Part shown: positions 23,223 to 34,169 of the stretch, piece by piece
How positions within the stretch are numbered: the first letter of the stretch is position 1
Layout: the number at the start of each line of letters is the position of its first letter
Position numbers and translations under genes: made by a program
Notes under the pieces: generated by a model
The model's database searches: none
The model's input: only the letters and a program-made list of their open reading frames with translations
What the model was told of the DNA's origin: nothing
Assembly: GCF_003473485.1 (NCBI RefSeq)
Contig: NC_053045.1
Span: 10,132,501-10,196,500, forward strand
Source of the DNA: Medicago truncatula
Lineage: Eukaryota > Streptophyta > Magnoliopsida > Fabales > Fabaceae
Length of the DNA stretch: 64,000 nucleotides
Direction: 5' to 3'

Positions 23223-24416
23223 TTATTCCTCCAATTGGAAGAATGTTTCCTTGTACATTACTATCCGATCAATAGAATTCACTTCTTTGTAAGCAAGCTC
23301 CACAATCATTTGAGTACTTAAATCAAGACAAACTAGTTCTTTATCTTGTCTGATGACGAATATTTCTCCTTTCGTTCCCACTCCAATAGGACGCTCAATG
23401 CAAGACAACGGTCCAACCATGAAGAGTTTGGTCCATGACTCCTTTATACCGTATTCACCCAAAATTGATATGTGAAAATTTGTCGTCTCTTCATGATATG
23501 AGATCAATGCAATGGACCCATTTAACACCGCCAAGTTTATCCACAAGGTGTGAAGATTGAAACAATCATCTAAGTATGAGGGTATGTATGTTATGAAGAA
23601 TTCCTCATTGCTCAAGTAAAATGATACCACACATGGTCCCTCCAGGGTATCATCAACTTCTTCAGCCAACCAATGACACACACCATCCATGTAGACTTGA
23701 GTGCCGTCAATACGTGCCAATGAACAAGGCATGCTAGAAACATCAAGTATCCTCCACGAGTTAGTTCTTAAGCTATATATCACCCAAATTGGGTCTAAAG
23801 ACATACATCCATAGCCAGCGTGTTCACCCGTAATAGTTACGTGACAGATGACCTTATAGTCATTTCTAAGATTGTCGTAGCCAAATCCATGAAGATAATA
23901 CGTATCATGTATGCTAACAAAATCCACAACATCTTCAATAGACGACTCAACTAACTCATCCTGACTGGGAACGAGCTTGATTGCATGTGCCGATGGGTTC
24001 CACAATAGAGTTTTGCCATAATAATAATCTTGATAGAGACAAAATGTGCCATTAATACTACCAAAGCCAAAAATACGAAATTTGAAACGGTCTGCATATG
24101 CATTTGAGAAATCTAATTGAACTTTGTTCTCAAACCTTTCACCAGAAATAGAATAGAAAACGTCTTTACCAAGTTCGAAATCCCTTAGGAGCAGAGATCC
24201 CCCATCGTAATAAGGACATTGGTGAGAATTAGATAAAAGATTCTTGTAGAACATGTTCATGAAGTGAGGGTTTTCAGATAAGAGAGACCATGCTTTGCGA
24301 ATGCATTCAAACCGTTTAATGGATTTAAAAGGCAATTTGGATAAAATAGAGAAGGCAATTTCATCAGGTATATAGGTGGTGCTCACCTTTCTTTTTTTAG
24401 CAGCGACTGACTCCAT
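23223..24416 (-). CDS. F-box protein, F-box-associated interaction type (copy C)
   Basis: 397 residues from ATG 24416 (MESVAAKKRK). The longer open frame begins with a TTG and is not the start. The F-box is at about residues 17-57 (IPDEIAFSILSKLPFKSIKR). The C-terminal half has FGFGSINGTFC, LLWNPS, LHGFGYD, SWRILDV and LVCLDLSTQMIVEL. A one-base loss near 23249 relative to A and D changes the final residues (ETFFQLEE in place of ENILPIGGISN) and brings an earlier stop. The rest is intact, so it may still work as an SCF substrate adaptor. It faces copy A in a convergent arrangement. Its own TATA lies near 24545. Confidence 0.85.
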   Translation of the reverse strand: MESVAAKKRKVSTTYIPDEIAFSILSKLPFKSIKRFECIRKAWSLLSENPHFMNMFYKNLLSNSHQCPYYDGGSLLLRDFELGKDVFYSISGERFENKVQLDFSNAYADRFKFRIFGFGSINGTFCLYQDYYYGKTLLWNPSAHAIKLVPSQDELVESSIEDVVDFVSIHDTYYLHGFGYDNLRNDYKVICHVTITGEHAGYGCMSLDPIWVIYSLRTNSWRILDVSSMPCSLARIDGTQVYMDGVCHWLAEEVDDTLEGPCVVSFYLSNEEFFITYIPSYLDDCFNLHTLWINLAVLNGSIALISYHEETTNFHISILGEYGIKESWTKLFMVGPLSCIERPIGVGTKGEIFVIRQDKELVCLDLSTQMIVELAYKEVNSIDRIVMYKETFFQLEE

Positions 24417-24538
24417 CGGCGGTTGCAAATTGGAATGCAGTGAGATCCTGAAAGCACAAAGTGATTGGGATTACTAGAAAGCAGAAACCCTAAACAAATT
24501 TGGAGCGAGTCTGTGGATGAATATAGAAACCCTAGCGC

Positions 24539-24554
24539 TTTTTTATATATTGAG
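24539..24554 (-). promoter_or_regulatory. TATA box of F-box gene C
   Basis: On the minus strand this reads CTCAATATATAAAA, the same as in copy A, with an AAACCCTA word between it and the ATG. Confidence 0.5.
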
Positions 24555-24555
24555 A

Positions 24556-24989
24556 AAGGAGCCCTATATATCCTTCATTTCCCACTTATTTTACTTTCGT
24601 TTAACCCTTCTTTTTTTCGTTACAATTTGTTTCACCTATTTTTTTTTAAACCAATGGTACACAAGAGTTATTTGATAGTACATGTGTACCATACCAATGT
24701 TATATAACATTTGTCAACATTGGTCAATGAAGGTGTGCCACGTAGCATTTCACATACATATATTTTCTCTTTCCTCTTTAGTTCTTCCTCACGTTGGCTA
24801 CGTGACACATCTTTACTCACCAATGTTAAATAACATTGGTATCCCAATGATATGCAAGTGCTATCTTAGACACTTCAGTCGATGTTAATTTTGTCTTGAT
24901 AAAAGATGATGTCAAACTAGTCTTTACAATTTTAAATTGGGAACAAATTAATCTCTATATTAAAAACTTCGATAGCTACCTATTCTATA
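24556..24989. other. Upstream region of F-box C
   Basis: The first about 80 bases match the upstream region of copy D (CTTATTTTACTTT, TTTCGTTACAATTTG). Beyond that, CCAATGTTATATAACAT (near 24694) and CCAATGTTAAATAACATTGG (near 24821) form short palindromes, perhaps part of a small MITE. No gene. Confidence 0.45.
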
Positions 24990-25262
24990 CTCCGTCCCAA
25001 ATCGTACGACATTTTGGATATTTCACACGTATTAAAAATGTAATTACTTATGTGTGGGAAAGGGATATTATTAGTTGTTTTACAAAATTGTCCTTAATAA
25101 ATGATATGGGAAAGATAAATAAAAAAATTGAAAGAAGAGAGTACTAAATAGTTAAAGATATAATGGGAAAAGTAACACTAATATTTTATTAGTATCGTAA
25201 AGCGACATATAATTTCAGACAAAAAAGTTTCCAAAGCTACGTATAATTTGGGACGGGGCGAG
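24990..25262. mobile_element. Stowaway-type MITE
   Basis: The ends are CTCCGTCCCAAAT and ATTTGGGACGGGGCGAG, with TA on both sides (24988-24989 and 25263-25264). This is the typical end of plant Stowaway (Tc1/mariner) MITEs; about 270 bases, AT-rich, non-coding. Confidence 0.85.
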
Positions 25263-25264
25263 TA

Positions 25265-25599
25265 AAAAAAAACATTTGTTACATATAATAATCATTTTTT
25301 CCTTTTAAACCACCAAAAAAAAAAAAATTCATTTTTGGCTTTTCACATTTTCTAAATGATACTTAAATTCATTCGTCATTAACACCAATTATTAATCAAG
25401 ATTCATTGAAGTAAAGAAAATTTTCAAAGGATAACCTTCACTTTATTCAAATAAGCACACTCTTTTTTTCAAACCACAGCTCCAACAACATTTAGATCAT
25501 CAAAGAGACCAAGAAATGGAACAAGAGAACAAAGAATACCAATAACACTATCACTAAAATTTCACGCGGTTTTTTTCAATCAACGAGGTGAAGAGAGAT
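25265..25599. other. Spacer, possible first intron of the gene whose promoter is at 25600-26027
   Basis: Lies directly after the presumed splice donor of the duplicated module. AT-rich; no exon recognised. Confidence 0.3.
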
Positions 25600-26027
25600 T
25601 AGTTTACCTGAAATAAATTCAATCAAAAGCTTCACAAAGGAGAGGCAAAGGTTTGTAATTCAAGAAGTTTTCTCAAATAAGGCTTGGAACATGAAGGAAA
25701 TGGATGTTTTTTCTTCAAAACAAAAAGCACCAACACACCTATACAGGTAATATTGAGAGAAAGAGAGAGAGCGCTTCTGTGCTGAAAGTGAAAATGGGAA
25801 AGGAAGGAATAGCTTAAATAGACCACATGGTAAAGTCCTAGCCCTTGGATTAAACATAAGTCATGTGGGATGAATCTAAACCATTCAATATAACTTAATC
25901 ACCAAGCTTCAAGCACATGGGTTGTCCCCCTACACTATTCATGCACATGTTTTATCTACTCTAACTTTCCCTGCAAGTTTTTTAATTTAACGCGTCTATT
26001 CTCGCTCGCAGATGAATTTTAAGCTAT
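25600..26027 (-). promoter_or_regulatory. Inverted copy of the promoter and 5' exon module
   Basis: Nearly identical to the reverse complement of 8961-9569 but without the MITE. It has the same TATTTAAG box, CT-rich leader and CAG|GT donor (CAG at 25608-25610). The gene it once served is not visible downstream on the minus strand. Confidence 0.5.
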
Positions 26028-26600
26028 CGCTAACGAATGAACAATCAAATTCGTTCTTGAATTTGCACGAATCGGACAAAAATATCCTCCAATTTATCGA
26101 AATGGCTATTTTGTTTATGAATTTGTCATATATCAATCAAATTAGTCCCTCCGTTCATTTGGGGTGTTAACGACGATGATGTGGCCGTTAACTTCTCACA
26201 TGAGTTGTCATGTCAGATGCCACATAACAGGGACTAATTTGGCCGATGGTAACCAAAATTTTCAAGGACGAAATTGATTGATTGCAGAAAATGTTATGCA
26301 ATTTAATCTCTGTTATATTTGACTAAGTATCAAAGCGATCCCTACATTATATTAAAAAATCCACCAAATAAGTCCTTGAATTATATAAACATATATCAAT
26401 TTGATTCTTTAAGTATATATGTGCAGAACAAAGTAAAAAAGTCAGAAAACGCAACTTCATCCTTGAAAATACCATCAAATAAGTCATAAGTCTTAAGTCT
26501 GAAATATTGCATAAGCAAAAGCAACCCAACTATGAAGCCTAATTCAAACAAGTCTGAATATTACATTTTCAAAAGCATATTTTAAATACGTTTTCATCAA
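26028..26600. other. Repeat-like spacer
   Basis: No gene. Phrases such as AATTAGTCCCTCCG, GTTAACGACGATGATGTGG and AGGGACTAATTTGG are typical of ends of plant DNA transposons; together with 27980-28230 it may flank the MULE remnant. Confidence 0.35.
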
Positions 26601-27053
26601 GCATCACTTCTTTGGAAATCTGGGGGTTGGGATAAACTCCATGAATTTAGATTGAGTCGAACCGGATGGACCATAACTTGGATATGGTACTTTAATAGCG
26701 TCAGGAGCAGTTGGATGTGCTGGTACAAGACCCCTCATTGATGTTTGCTTAGGCCTCTCATTTAAAATAATTGGTCCTCTAATGCTATGCCTCCTTGCAG
26801 GAACACACTGCAACAACATTTTCAATCAAATCAGTTCCTAAATCATAAAATATTCAATCAAATCAATCCCTAAGTCATAAAATATTCAATCAAATAAGTC
26901 CCTAAATTATTACACTTACTAGCAAATCGATCCTTAAAATTTAAGAGTCATACCTGTTCAGGCACTACTTCATTTGCAACAACATTGACAACATTTTGAG
27001 CATTTGCAACATTTCCAACAACAACATTTCCAGCATTTTCTGCAACACAACAA

Positions 27054-27170
27054 GATTTCCAGCAACATTTTAAGCATTTTCTACAACATGTCCAACATTT
27101 TCAGCAACAAGATTTCCAGCAACATTTTAAGCATTTTCTACAACATGTCCAACATTTTCAGCAACAAGAT
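27054..27170. repeat. Tandem duplication of about 57 bases
   Basis: The block beginning CCAGCAACATTTTAAGCATT occurs twice in direct succession within the low-complexity tail of the MULE remnant, surrounded by shorter CAACATTTTC-type repeats. Confidence 0.8.
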
Positions 27171-27319
27171 TTTCTGCATTTCCTGGTACATCATTTCCAA
27201 CATTTTCTGCATTTTCGGTATTTTCTTCTTCTGGCTCAATACCAATATAATCTTTTGGTCTCCTATCAACACCCTGCTGCACACATCCTCTTGAGTTATG
27301 ACCAATCAATCCACACCTT

Positions 27320-27919
27320 CAGGCATGGATAGAGTGTGGGGGCAATGGGGTCAACCAACCCCACTTGCCTCCACTTGCTTATTGTATTTTTAACTTCAAT
27401 TTGGATATTTATGTAGTTTGACCCCACTTATATAGTATTATTGTCATTCATAACACTACAAAAAATTACAAAACTAAGAAGGATCATAATGAGTGTTCTA
27501 AGAGCACTAGTTAAGAAATCAAAAGAAGTAACTTTTTTATAAAATGTTGTTGTAATTATTATATTGATAAAAATAACACTTATTTTTAAGATAAAATTTT
27601 CTTTTATGATATCTTTAACCAATTCTCTTAGAGAATATTGTTAGCAAGATCATAAAACTACTATTATATTCTAAACTATTTTTTATATTTATTGAAAAAT
27701 GTTATGTGATTGATGTTGGTGGTTGAAAAAATAATTAATTATGGTTATATTTTTTTACTCTGCTAGAAATGGAAAAATATTTTAAAAAACTCAACATTTT
27801 ATAGCAATTATAAATATAACTTACATAATTTTTGCACGCTTACATGTTTATTAAGTTTTATATAAATTTTTATGATATAATTTTGACCCCACTTATTAAA
27901 ATTTTTGGATCCATCACTA
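27320..27919. mobile_element. Non-autonomous hAT element inside the MULE remnant
   Basis: The ends are CAGGCATGGAT and ATCCATCACTA, imperfect 11-base inverted repeats, flanked by the 8-base duplication CACACCTT (27312-27319 and 27920-27927). It sits inside the codons of the zinc knuckle. The interior is AT-rich with no transposase. Confidence 0.75.
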
Positions 27920-27975
27920 CACACCTTCTACATTGAGTGTCTTTGTAAATCTTCTTCATTTGACTCCCCATAAAC

Positions 27976-28230
27976 AGGAGTTCAGGTATGCTCCATTTAG
28001 GGAGCTATCCATTTAGTCCATTTAGGCACCTGGATGCATATAACATGTGGCAAACACGTGGCACCTCACTTAAGGGATGTGGGTGCCACGTCAGCGAAGA
28101 CTAAGTCAAAAGTGGTCTTGGGGGTTAAAACTGCCAAAGATCCAATACATAGGGAGCTGTTTTGTATTTTAATTAGTTAGAAGGCCAAAATCGCAACTTT
28201 TGAAAAGATAGGGGGCCAAAAGTGCAATTA
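27976..28230. other. Repeat-like block
   Basis: Contains GGTGCCACGTCAGCG, GTGGCAAACACGTGGCACC and AGGGGGCCAAAAGTGC, phrases typical of plant transposon ends. No gene. Confidence 0.35.
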
Positions 28231-29367
28231 AGCCATTATTTAACAATCAAGAAAGTCCATTATAGTTTATACCTATTACAGTTAAGAAAGACACAATTCT
28301 CAGTTGCACCACCACATCTGCTATAGACTATATTACTAAAAGAATTGGTGGGAAGGGAACCAACATGATTTTTCAGTCAGGATGACAGATGATCCTGTAT
28401 AATGATGTCAGTGGAGTTGAATTGCTATCCATTATTACAAAAAAACCAAATTCAGCATAATACAAATACTTAACAACATTGTATTTGTAATTGGTACCTG
28501 CTACAGAATATCACAAGCATGTGATTCGTGGTTTTCCAAATATGAATTTGCTTCAAATTGACCAGAAAAACATAAAGTACAACAACCAGATTAATAGTAA
28601 GAAATTTATCAGGAAAGATTAAGTATATGCACATTTCTTTAAGAGCAGAAATTACATGCAAAGATAACATTGAAATTTAAAGTTCCTAATTCATTTCAGA
28701 CGTGCCGGCATAATAAATGCGGGTAGCTCTCTTAACCAGGATTCAAATTCAGTCTACGAATCAAGCAACTCCGTAAAGAAACCACAATATAAATAAGAAG
28801 TAATACTCATCTAACAACAGTAATTTATAGGGATGGTAGTATCATGGGAGATGATATTTGGGAATTGATCAAGAGTGACATCCTTTGAAATGAAGAGTTA
28901 CAAACATAACCAAAAACTCGTTAGAAGGTATAGTCAATGAAGTAGATTGTTCAAGCTACATTAATGGCCATCCAATTCAAAACGTCGTAATAGGCCGAAC
29001 CCCAAAAATAACAAAAACCACAAAAAAAAAACAGCAAATACTCCAGCTGCCTCCACAAATCAAAACAGAGAAAACACGACTGCACCAAACCTTGATAGGC
29101 CACGAGGAAGCCGCACAAAACAAGCCTGAAAGCTGCACATAAAAACGGTGGGATAGACTCAAGACACTTCCAGAACCCCCACTGCCAAACAGCAACCGCA
29201 GATGAGCAAAAAACAAAACCACATAAGCATGAGCAACAATACAAGGATAATGACCCGCTACCGATTCAAGCAATCTCAGGGAATTCCAATTGACAAGACA
29301 CTTTGCATACAAGGTAATATTCCAATCACCACGATCATTTTGCTCCTGGTGAAAACAAGGAAAATAA
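28231..29367 (-). repeat. Duplicated 3' flank of F-box copy D
   Basis: Shares ATTACTAAAAGAATTGGTGG and adjacent blocks with 41130 and the reverse of the A spacer. The conserved T/G-rich flank lies at 28980-29360. No separate gene. Confidence 0.65.
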
Positions 29368-30573
29368 CTAATTACTTATTCCTCCAATTGGAAGAATGTT
29401 TTCCTTGTATATTAATATCCGATCAATAGAATTCACTTTTTTGCAAGCAAGCTTCACAATCGTTTGAGTATTTAAATCAAGACAAACTAGTTCTTTATCT
29501 TCTCTGATGAAGAATATTTCTCCTTTCGTACCCACTCCGATGGGACGCTCAATGAAAGACAACGGTCCGACAATGAAGAAATTGGTCCACGATTCCTTTA
29601 TACCGTATTCACCCAAAATTGATATCTGAAAATTAGTTGTCTCTTTATGATATGAGATCAATGCAAAGGACCCATTTAACACCACCAAGTTTATCCACAA
29701 TGCGTGAAGATCGAAACAATCATCCAAGTATGAGGGAATGGGTGTTATGAAGAACACCTCATTGCTCAAGTAAAAGGATACCAAACATGGTCCCTCCAAG
29801 GTATCATCAACTTCTTCAGCCAACCAATGACACACACCATCCATGTAGACTTGAGTGCCGTCAATACGTGCCAATGAACAAGGCATGCCAAAAACATTAA
29901 GTATCCTCCACGAGTTAGTTCTTAAGCTATATATCACCCAAATTGGGTCTAAAGACATATCTCCATAGCCATCATGTTCACCCCTAATAGTTACGTAACA
30001 TATGACCTTAGAGTCATTTCTAAGATTGTCGTAACCAAATCCATGAAGATAATATCTATCATTTATGCTAACAAAATGCTCAACATTTGGAATAAACGAC
30101 TCAACTAACACATACGGAGTGGGAACGAGCTTGATCACGTGTGTAGATGGGTTCCACAATACAGTGTTTCCATAATAATAATCTTGATAGAGACAAAATG
30201 TCCCATTAATACTACCAAAACCAAAAATACGAAATTTTTTGAAACGGTTTGCATATGGATTTGAGAAATCTAATTTAACATTGTTCTCAAACCTTTCACC
30301 AGAAATAGAATAGAAAACGTCTTTACCAAGTTCGAAATCCTTTAGAAGCAGAGATCCCCCGTCGTAATAAGGACATCGGTGAGAATTAGATAAGAGATTG
30401 TTGCGGAACATGTTCATGAAGTGATCGTTTTCACATAAGAGAGACCATGCTTTGCGAACACATTCAAATCGCTTAAAAGATTTAATAGGTAATTTAGATA
30501 GAATGGAGAAGGAAATATCATCAGCTATATAGGTGGTGCTCACCTTTCTCTTTTTTGCGGCCACTGACTCCAT
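29368..30573 (-). CDS. F-box protein, F-box-associated interaction type (copy D)
   Basis: 401 residues from ATG 30573; the upstream extension begins with TTG and is not used. The F-box is at about residues 17-57 (IADDISFSILSKLPIKSFKR), followed by the same blocks as copy A: FGFGSINGTFC, VLWNPST, LHGFGYD, SWRILNV, CHWLAEEVDD. It keeps the full ending ENILPIGGISN, so it is the best-preserved minus-strand copy. Expected to act as the substrate-binding subunit of an SCF ubiquitin ligase in the cytoplasm or nucleus; target unknown. The gene is convergent to copies A and B and in tandem with C and E. It has a TATA box near 30675. Confidence 0.9.
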   Translation of the reverse strand: MESVAAKKRKVSTTYIADDISFSILSKLPIKSFKRFECVRKAWSLLCENDHFMNMFRNNLLSNSHRCPYYDGGSLLLKDFELGKDVFYSISGERFENNVKLDFSNPYANRFKKFRIFGFGSINGTFCLYQDYYYGNTVLWNPSTHVIKLVPTPYVLVESFIPNVEHFVSINDRYYLHGFGYDNLRNDSKVICYVTIRGEHDGYGDMSLDPIWVIYSLRTNSWRILNVFGMPCSLARIDGTQVYMDGVCHWLAEEVDDTLEGPCLVSFYLSNEVFFITPIPSYLDDCFDLHALWINLVVLNGSFALISYHKETTNFQISILGEYGIKESWTNFFIVGPLSFIERPIGVGTKGEIFFIREDKELVCLDLNTQTIVKLACKKVNSIDRILIYKENILPIGGISN

Positions 30574-30670
30574 GAGCGGTTGTAAATTGGAATGCAATGA
30601 GATATTGAAAGCGCAAAGTGATTGGGATCAGTAAAAAGTAGAAACCCTAAACAAATTTGGAGTCCTAACG

Positions 30671-30682
30671 TTTTTATATATA
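30671..30682 (-). promoter_or_regulatory. TATA box of F-box gene D
   Basis: TATATATAAAAA on the minus strand, about 100 bases before the ATG, with AAACCCTA closer to the gene. Confidence 0.5.
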
Positions 30683-30689
30683 TTGAGAT

Positions 30690-31087
30690 GAGATGAGATT
30701 GAGAAAGGAGCCCTATCCTTCATTACCCACTTATTTTACTTTTGTTTCAACTTTTTTCGTTACAATTTGTTTTTTTTTTTGTTACCAAGTTTCACCTAAC
30801 TTTGTTATGGAGTTGGATCCTGTCCAACCATTTCTCTCTTGCTATTTGTTCTGTCACGATCTAAGCCATTTATTTACCCTTTTTCTTTCTTATTGGTATT
30901 GTTTTTTGTTCATTTATAGAAAGTCATTGAAATCAAAAGCCATTGAAATCAAAAGAAGAAACCCACAAGTTTATCATGTTTTTCAGTGAATCGAACAAGA
31001 AAAAATCTTTCTTTAATTTATAGAAAGCTATGTTGCTGAGAAGTTGTTTCTTATGTATGGCCTGTTACTTTTTAATTTATTCACTAT
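30690..31087. other. Upstream region of F-box D
   Basis: Matches the upstream region of copy C to about 30775, then diverges. GTCATTGAAATCAAAAG is doubled near 30923-30955. No gene is supported. Confidence 0.45.
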
Positions 31088-31820
31088 GGCCCGTTTGGAT
31101 AAATAGCTTATATAGATGCTTATAGCATTAGGGCTTATAACAATAGAGCTTACATTATAAGTTCTTATACTTGATAAGTTATTTATGTTTGAATATGTAC
31201 ACTAAAAAGTACTTACATAAATTGAAGTGTTTGGATGTGACATTACATAAGCAATTATCGAAATTTTAAATATTTTTAATTTAATAAAAAAATTAAAGAA
31301 TCGAACCACAATTATCAAGATTTTTTCTGATAAAATTAATCAAGATGTAAAAACAATATTATAATATATTAATTATAATTATATATATAGTATAATCAAT
31401 ATTCGTCCTTAAAAAAATATCAATATTCATATAAGACAAAATTAACATTAGATAAGTATATAGTTACGTAACAAAAAAATATTCATATAAGAAAAAATAT
31501 TTATATTCAGTTTCATTTTGTTACGTAACAAAAAAATAATAAAAATATTTCTTAAAAAAAAAAAAAACTTAGTTACGTGTTTTAAATTAGTAAGATAAGT
31601 ATATAGCAATTTTGTTACTTATGCACCGCCGAAGATAGCTAACATTATAATTAAAATATATATTTTGGAAAAGTGGATCCAGAGAGAATCGAAGGAGGTT
31701 ACATAAATTCATAAGCTCCTTGTTAAGCCGGAGAGTTTAGGCTTATTAAAATATGACATAAGCAGCTTATGAGAGTAGATAAGCCCACATAAACTCAAAT
31801 AAGCCAATCCAAACGGGGCC
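31088..31820. mobile_element. MITE-like element, GGCCCGTTTGG type
   Basis: The ends are GGCCCGTTTGGATAAATAGC and, at the right, AATCCAAACGGGGCC, flanked by TAT on both sides (31085-31087 and 31821-31823). Inner arms with AGCTTAT/ATAAGC words also pair. A three-base duplication suggests the PIF/Harbinger group. The interior is AT-rich and non-coding. Confidence 0.7.
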
Positions 31821-31823
31821 TAT

Positions 31824-33660
31824 GTCCACATGCCTTCTCATGCATCTTAATTGCACTTGATTTCTCCTTGGTATTTTTATTTATTTATTTATTTATTCAT
31901 AAAAATATAAATAAATCGCTCTCGCCAAAAAACACAAACTAATATATTTTGCTTTTTAAAGAAAATCCGTCTCATTTTTCATGCAATTTCAACTTCATTT
32001 TTGGATGAGTTCCTCTTTTGGATGAAAACTAAAAATTTGTTGAATTGTACAGGACAGTTCTTAAACTAGAAATCATATAACAACTAAACTAACAAATAAA
32101 AATTATTATTCAACAAGAGAGTAGATAATCAAAACTATGAATGAAAATTTTGATGGCTTCTAAGGTAATGGAGCAATCATCCCCCTCATTGATGTAACAT
32201 TAATAATATACCATAATATATATTTGAGGGTCTAGATTTGTTGAAAGCATGTAGGTCTCTATCTTTCTTCGAACACTCAAGGACCTTTTATAGGATATTT
32301 GAATAGAGTTATTGTTTGAAAAGAGTGCTGGCACATAGCTTGCTTGAGAAGTTTTCTTAAGATTTCAAATATTGACCTTTTAAGGATAATTTCATTAAAT
32401 AGTACTTCAGAAATCTACTGCTTCTTTGGAAATGATCTGTGGCATCCAATTTGTTTATTACAGAGATTTGTACGTTATTGCAACGTATATTGGTGCAAGA
32501 GAGTTTTATCAGTAATTTAGTAATATTTTATTATTTCAGCCTAATTTTCTAGAACTTTCTATTTTATTTTCAGTTTTTTATTTTTGGTCCATTATGGTTT
32601 ATTATTTCCTTATTTAAATTTAACGGTTGTACCCTAAGAAATAACTTTTTCATTCAATAAGAATATTTGAGACTTTTCTCTCAATTCTGGTGGATTATGG
32701 AAACCCTTATTTGATAGGTTTATCGTTTGCAACCTGTCTTTTTATCTTTTAGGTTTAGCGCTTGCTAACCTTTGCTTTCGTTATGTGTCATATATTCTTT
32801 TAATTCATCATGGACAAAAAGTACTAATTTCATATAGACAATGACAATTCTTTAAAAGAAGACAAAAGTCGGTCAGATGTTCATCATAGTGTTGACCATT
32901 GACTTTAGATCAGAGCTTCGTCTTCACAACTTGATGAATATTTGATCAGAGCATTAATTTTCATTGACCCTCTTTGTATGAGAGTCCTAAGAGTTTCTCT
33001 TGAGCATAAAAGTTGTTCTTCTTTGTTCAAAGCATTATGTTTTAGGGTCAAAATGTTGACGTCAAAGTCATATTTTAATTATATGGTTCTAATCATTTGA
33101 ACTAAGTTTATAGCACTCAATTGTTCTTCTATACATTGTTATCATCAAAATCTTAGAGATGTTGTTCTAAAACTCATCTTGGTTCAACAATCATCATAAA
33201 TTAGCTTCAAGAAACTGATCCAAATCCCTAAAATTCAAGAATTTCATGTAATAGGAAAATTTGAAGGCAAAAGTTAAGCACAATAAAGCCGACTTTTATA
33301 CGTTGGAGAGAAACATGATATAAATTCATACAACCAAACCATCATTTTGTATCCTAAATAATGGTCTTGTCCAATTCATACAAGTAAGAGTTTTCCATGG
33401 CTTTCTTTGCATCAATCTACATCCAACGTTGTTAATATCCTTCCTCTAGTTGGATTTATATTCTCTCTCACAGTGGAATCGTCGATGAACCTCACTATCT
33501 AACATGGAAGGTTTTGTTGAAGAAAAAAACGGAGGTGAGGGGATTGGATTGGGTGGGTCAAGGCATAGGTTTTGATCTTTTTTTTTTTCTTTCTTTGAAC
33601 AAACCTAGACACTTTAATAGATCTTATGATATATTATTAAAAGTACATCGGTGAGAAACT
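31824..33660. other. Long gene-free stretch
   Basis: No open frame of note. 32520-32770 (CTAAGAAATAACTTTTTCATTC, TCAATTCTGGTGG, AGGTTTAGCGCTTGC) looks like the end of a retrotransposon LTR, but no partner or target duplication was found. The rest is AT-rich without recognised structure. Confidence 0.4.
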
Positions 33661-33663
33661 TGA

Positions 33664-33850
33664 TTGCGAGAAAGTCTTGTATAGGCACAAGCATATAGGC
33701 ACAAAATTTAGGCACACACACATAAATCAAAAATATTAAAAGATAAATAAAATAGTCACATCAATCAACATCACTTTAATTATTTTCTTTTTTAATTTTT
33801 TTAGCTTCATGGGTGTGTGCCTAAATGTGAGGTGTTGGTCTTGTGACTAA
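33664..33850. mobile_element. Small inverted-repeat element
   Basis: AATTTAGGCACACACAC near 33708 pairs with GTGTGTGCCTAAATGTG near 33815, with weaker pairing further out (GACTTTCTC/AAGTCTTG against CTTGTGACTAAGC). It is likely a MITE; ends are not exact. Confidence 0.45.
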
Positions 33851-34169
33851 GCAAGAGTTTCTCCTTGATTGCTCCCTTACCTTAGAAGTCACCCAAAATC
33901 TTCTAAGATTTTCAGTTTGTTTCAAATGAAAATGATAACCTTAAACGAAATAGAAGATCAATTTCCTACCTAATTCTAGATCAGATTCAGGATTAGTTCT
34001 TTATCAATAAGAAAAATTGATAATGTCAAATAAAACATTGAAAAACACAAAATAGAACAAGCGAAAGACTGGTGATATATAATATTTATTTTGACAAGTT
34101 TATTTTTTATTAGAATTTTCCAATTGAAATAACATCAGTAAAAATAACAACATAAAGTTTTAGAAAACA

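Larger units (their letters stand above)
26604..27975 (-). pseudogene. MULE transposase C-terminal remnant
   Basis: Without the inserted element at 27320-27919, the minus strand reads MKKIYKDTQCRRCGLIGHNS then RGC, a CCHC zinc knuckle (C-x2-C-x4-H-x4-C). Such a knuckle ends many plant MuDR-type transposases. A low-complexity tail rich in N, A, E and V follows, then a donor at 26952-26953, an intron and a last exon ending FIPTPRFPKK at 26604. A stop interrupts the tail near 27127. It is dead: only the C-terminus is present, it has an internal stop, and it is split by a hAT element. Confidence 0.65.

Noticed and set aside
27004..27294. Frame with repeated FLQHNKISSNILSIFYNMSN-type words
   Set aside because: It is the antisense of a low-complexity tandem repeat in the MULE remnant.
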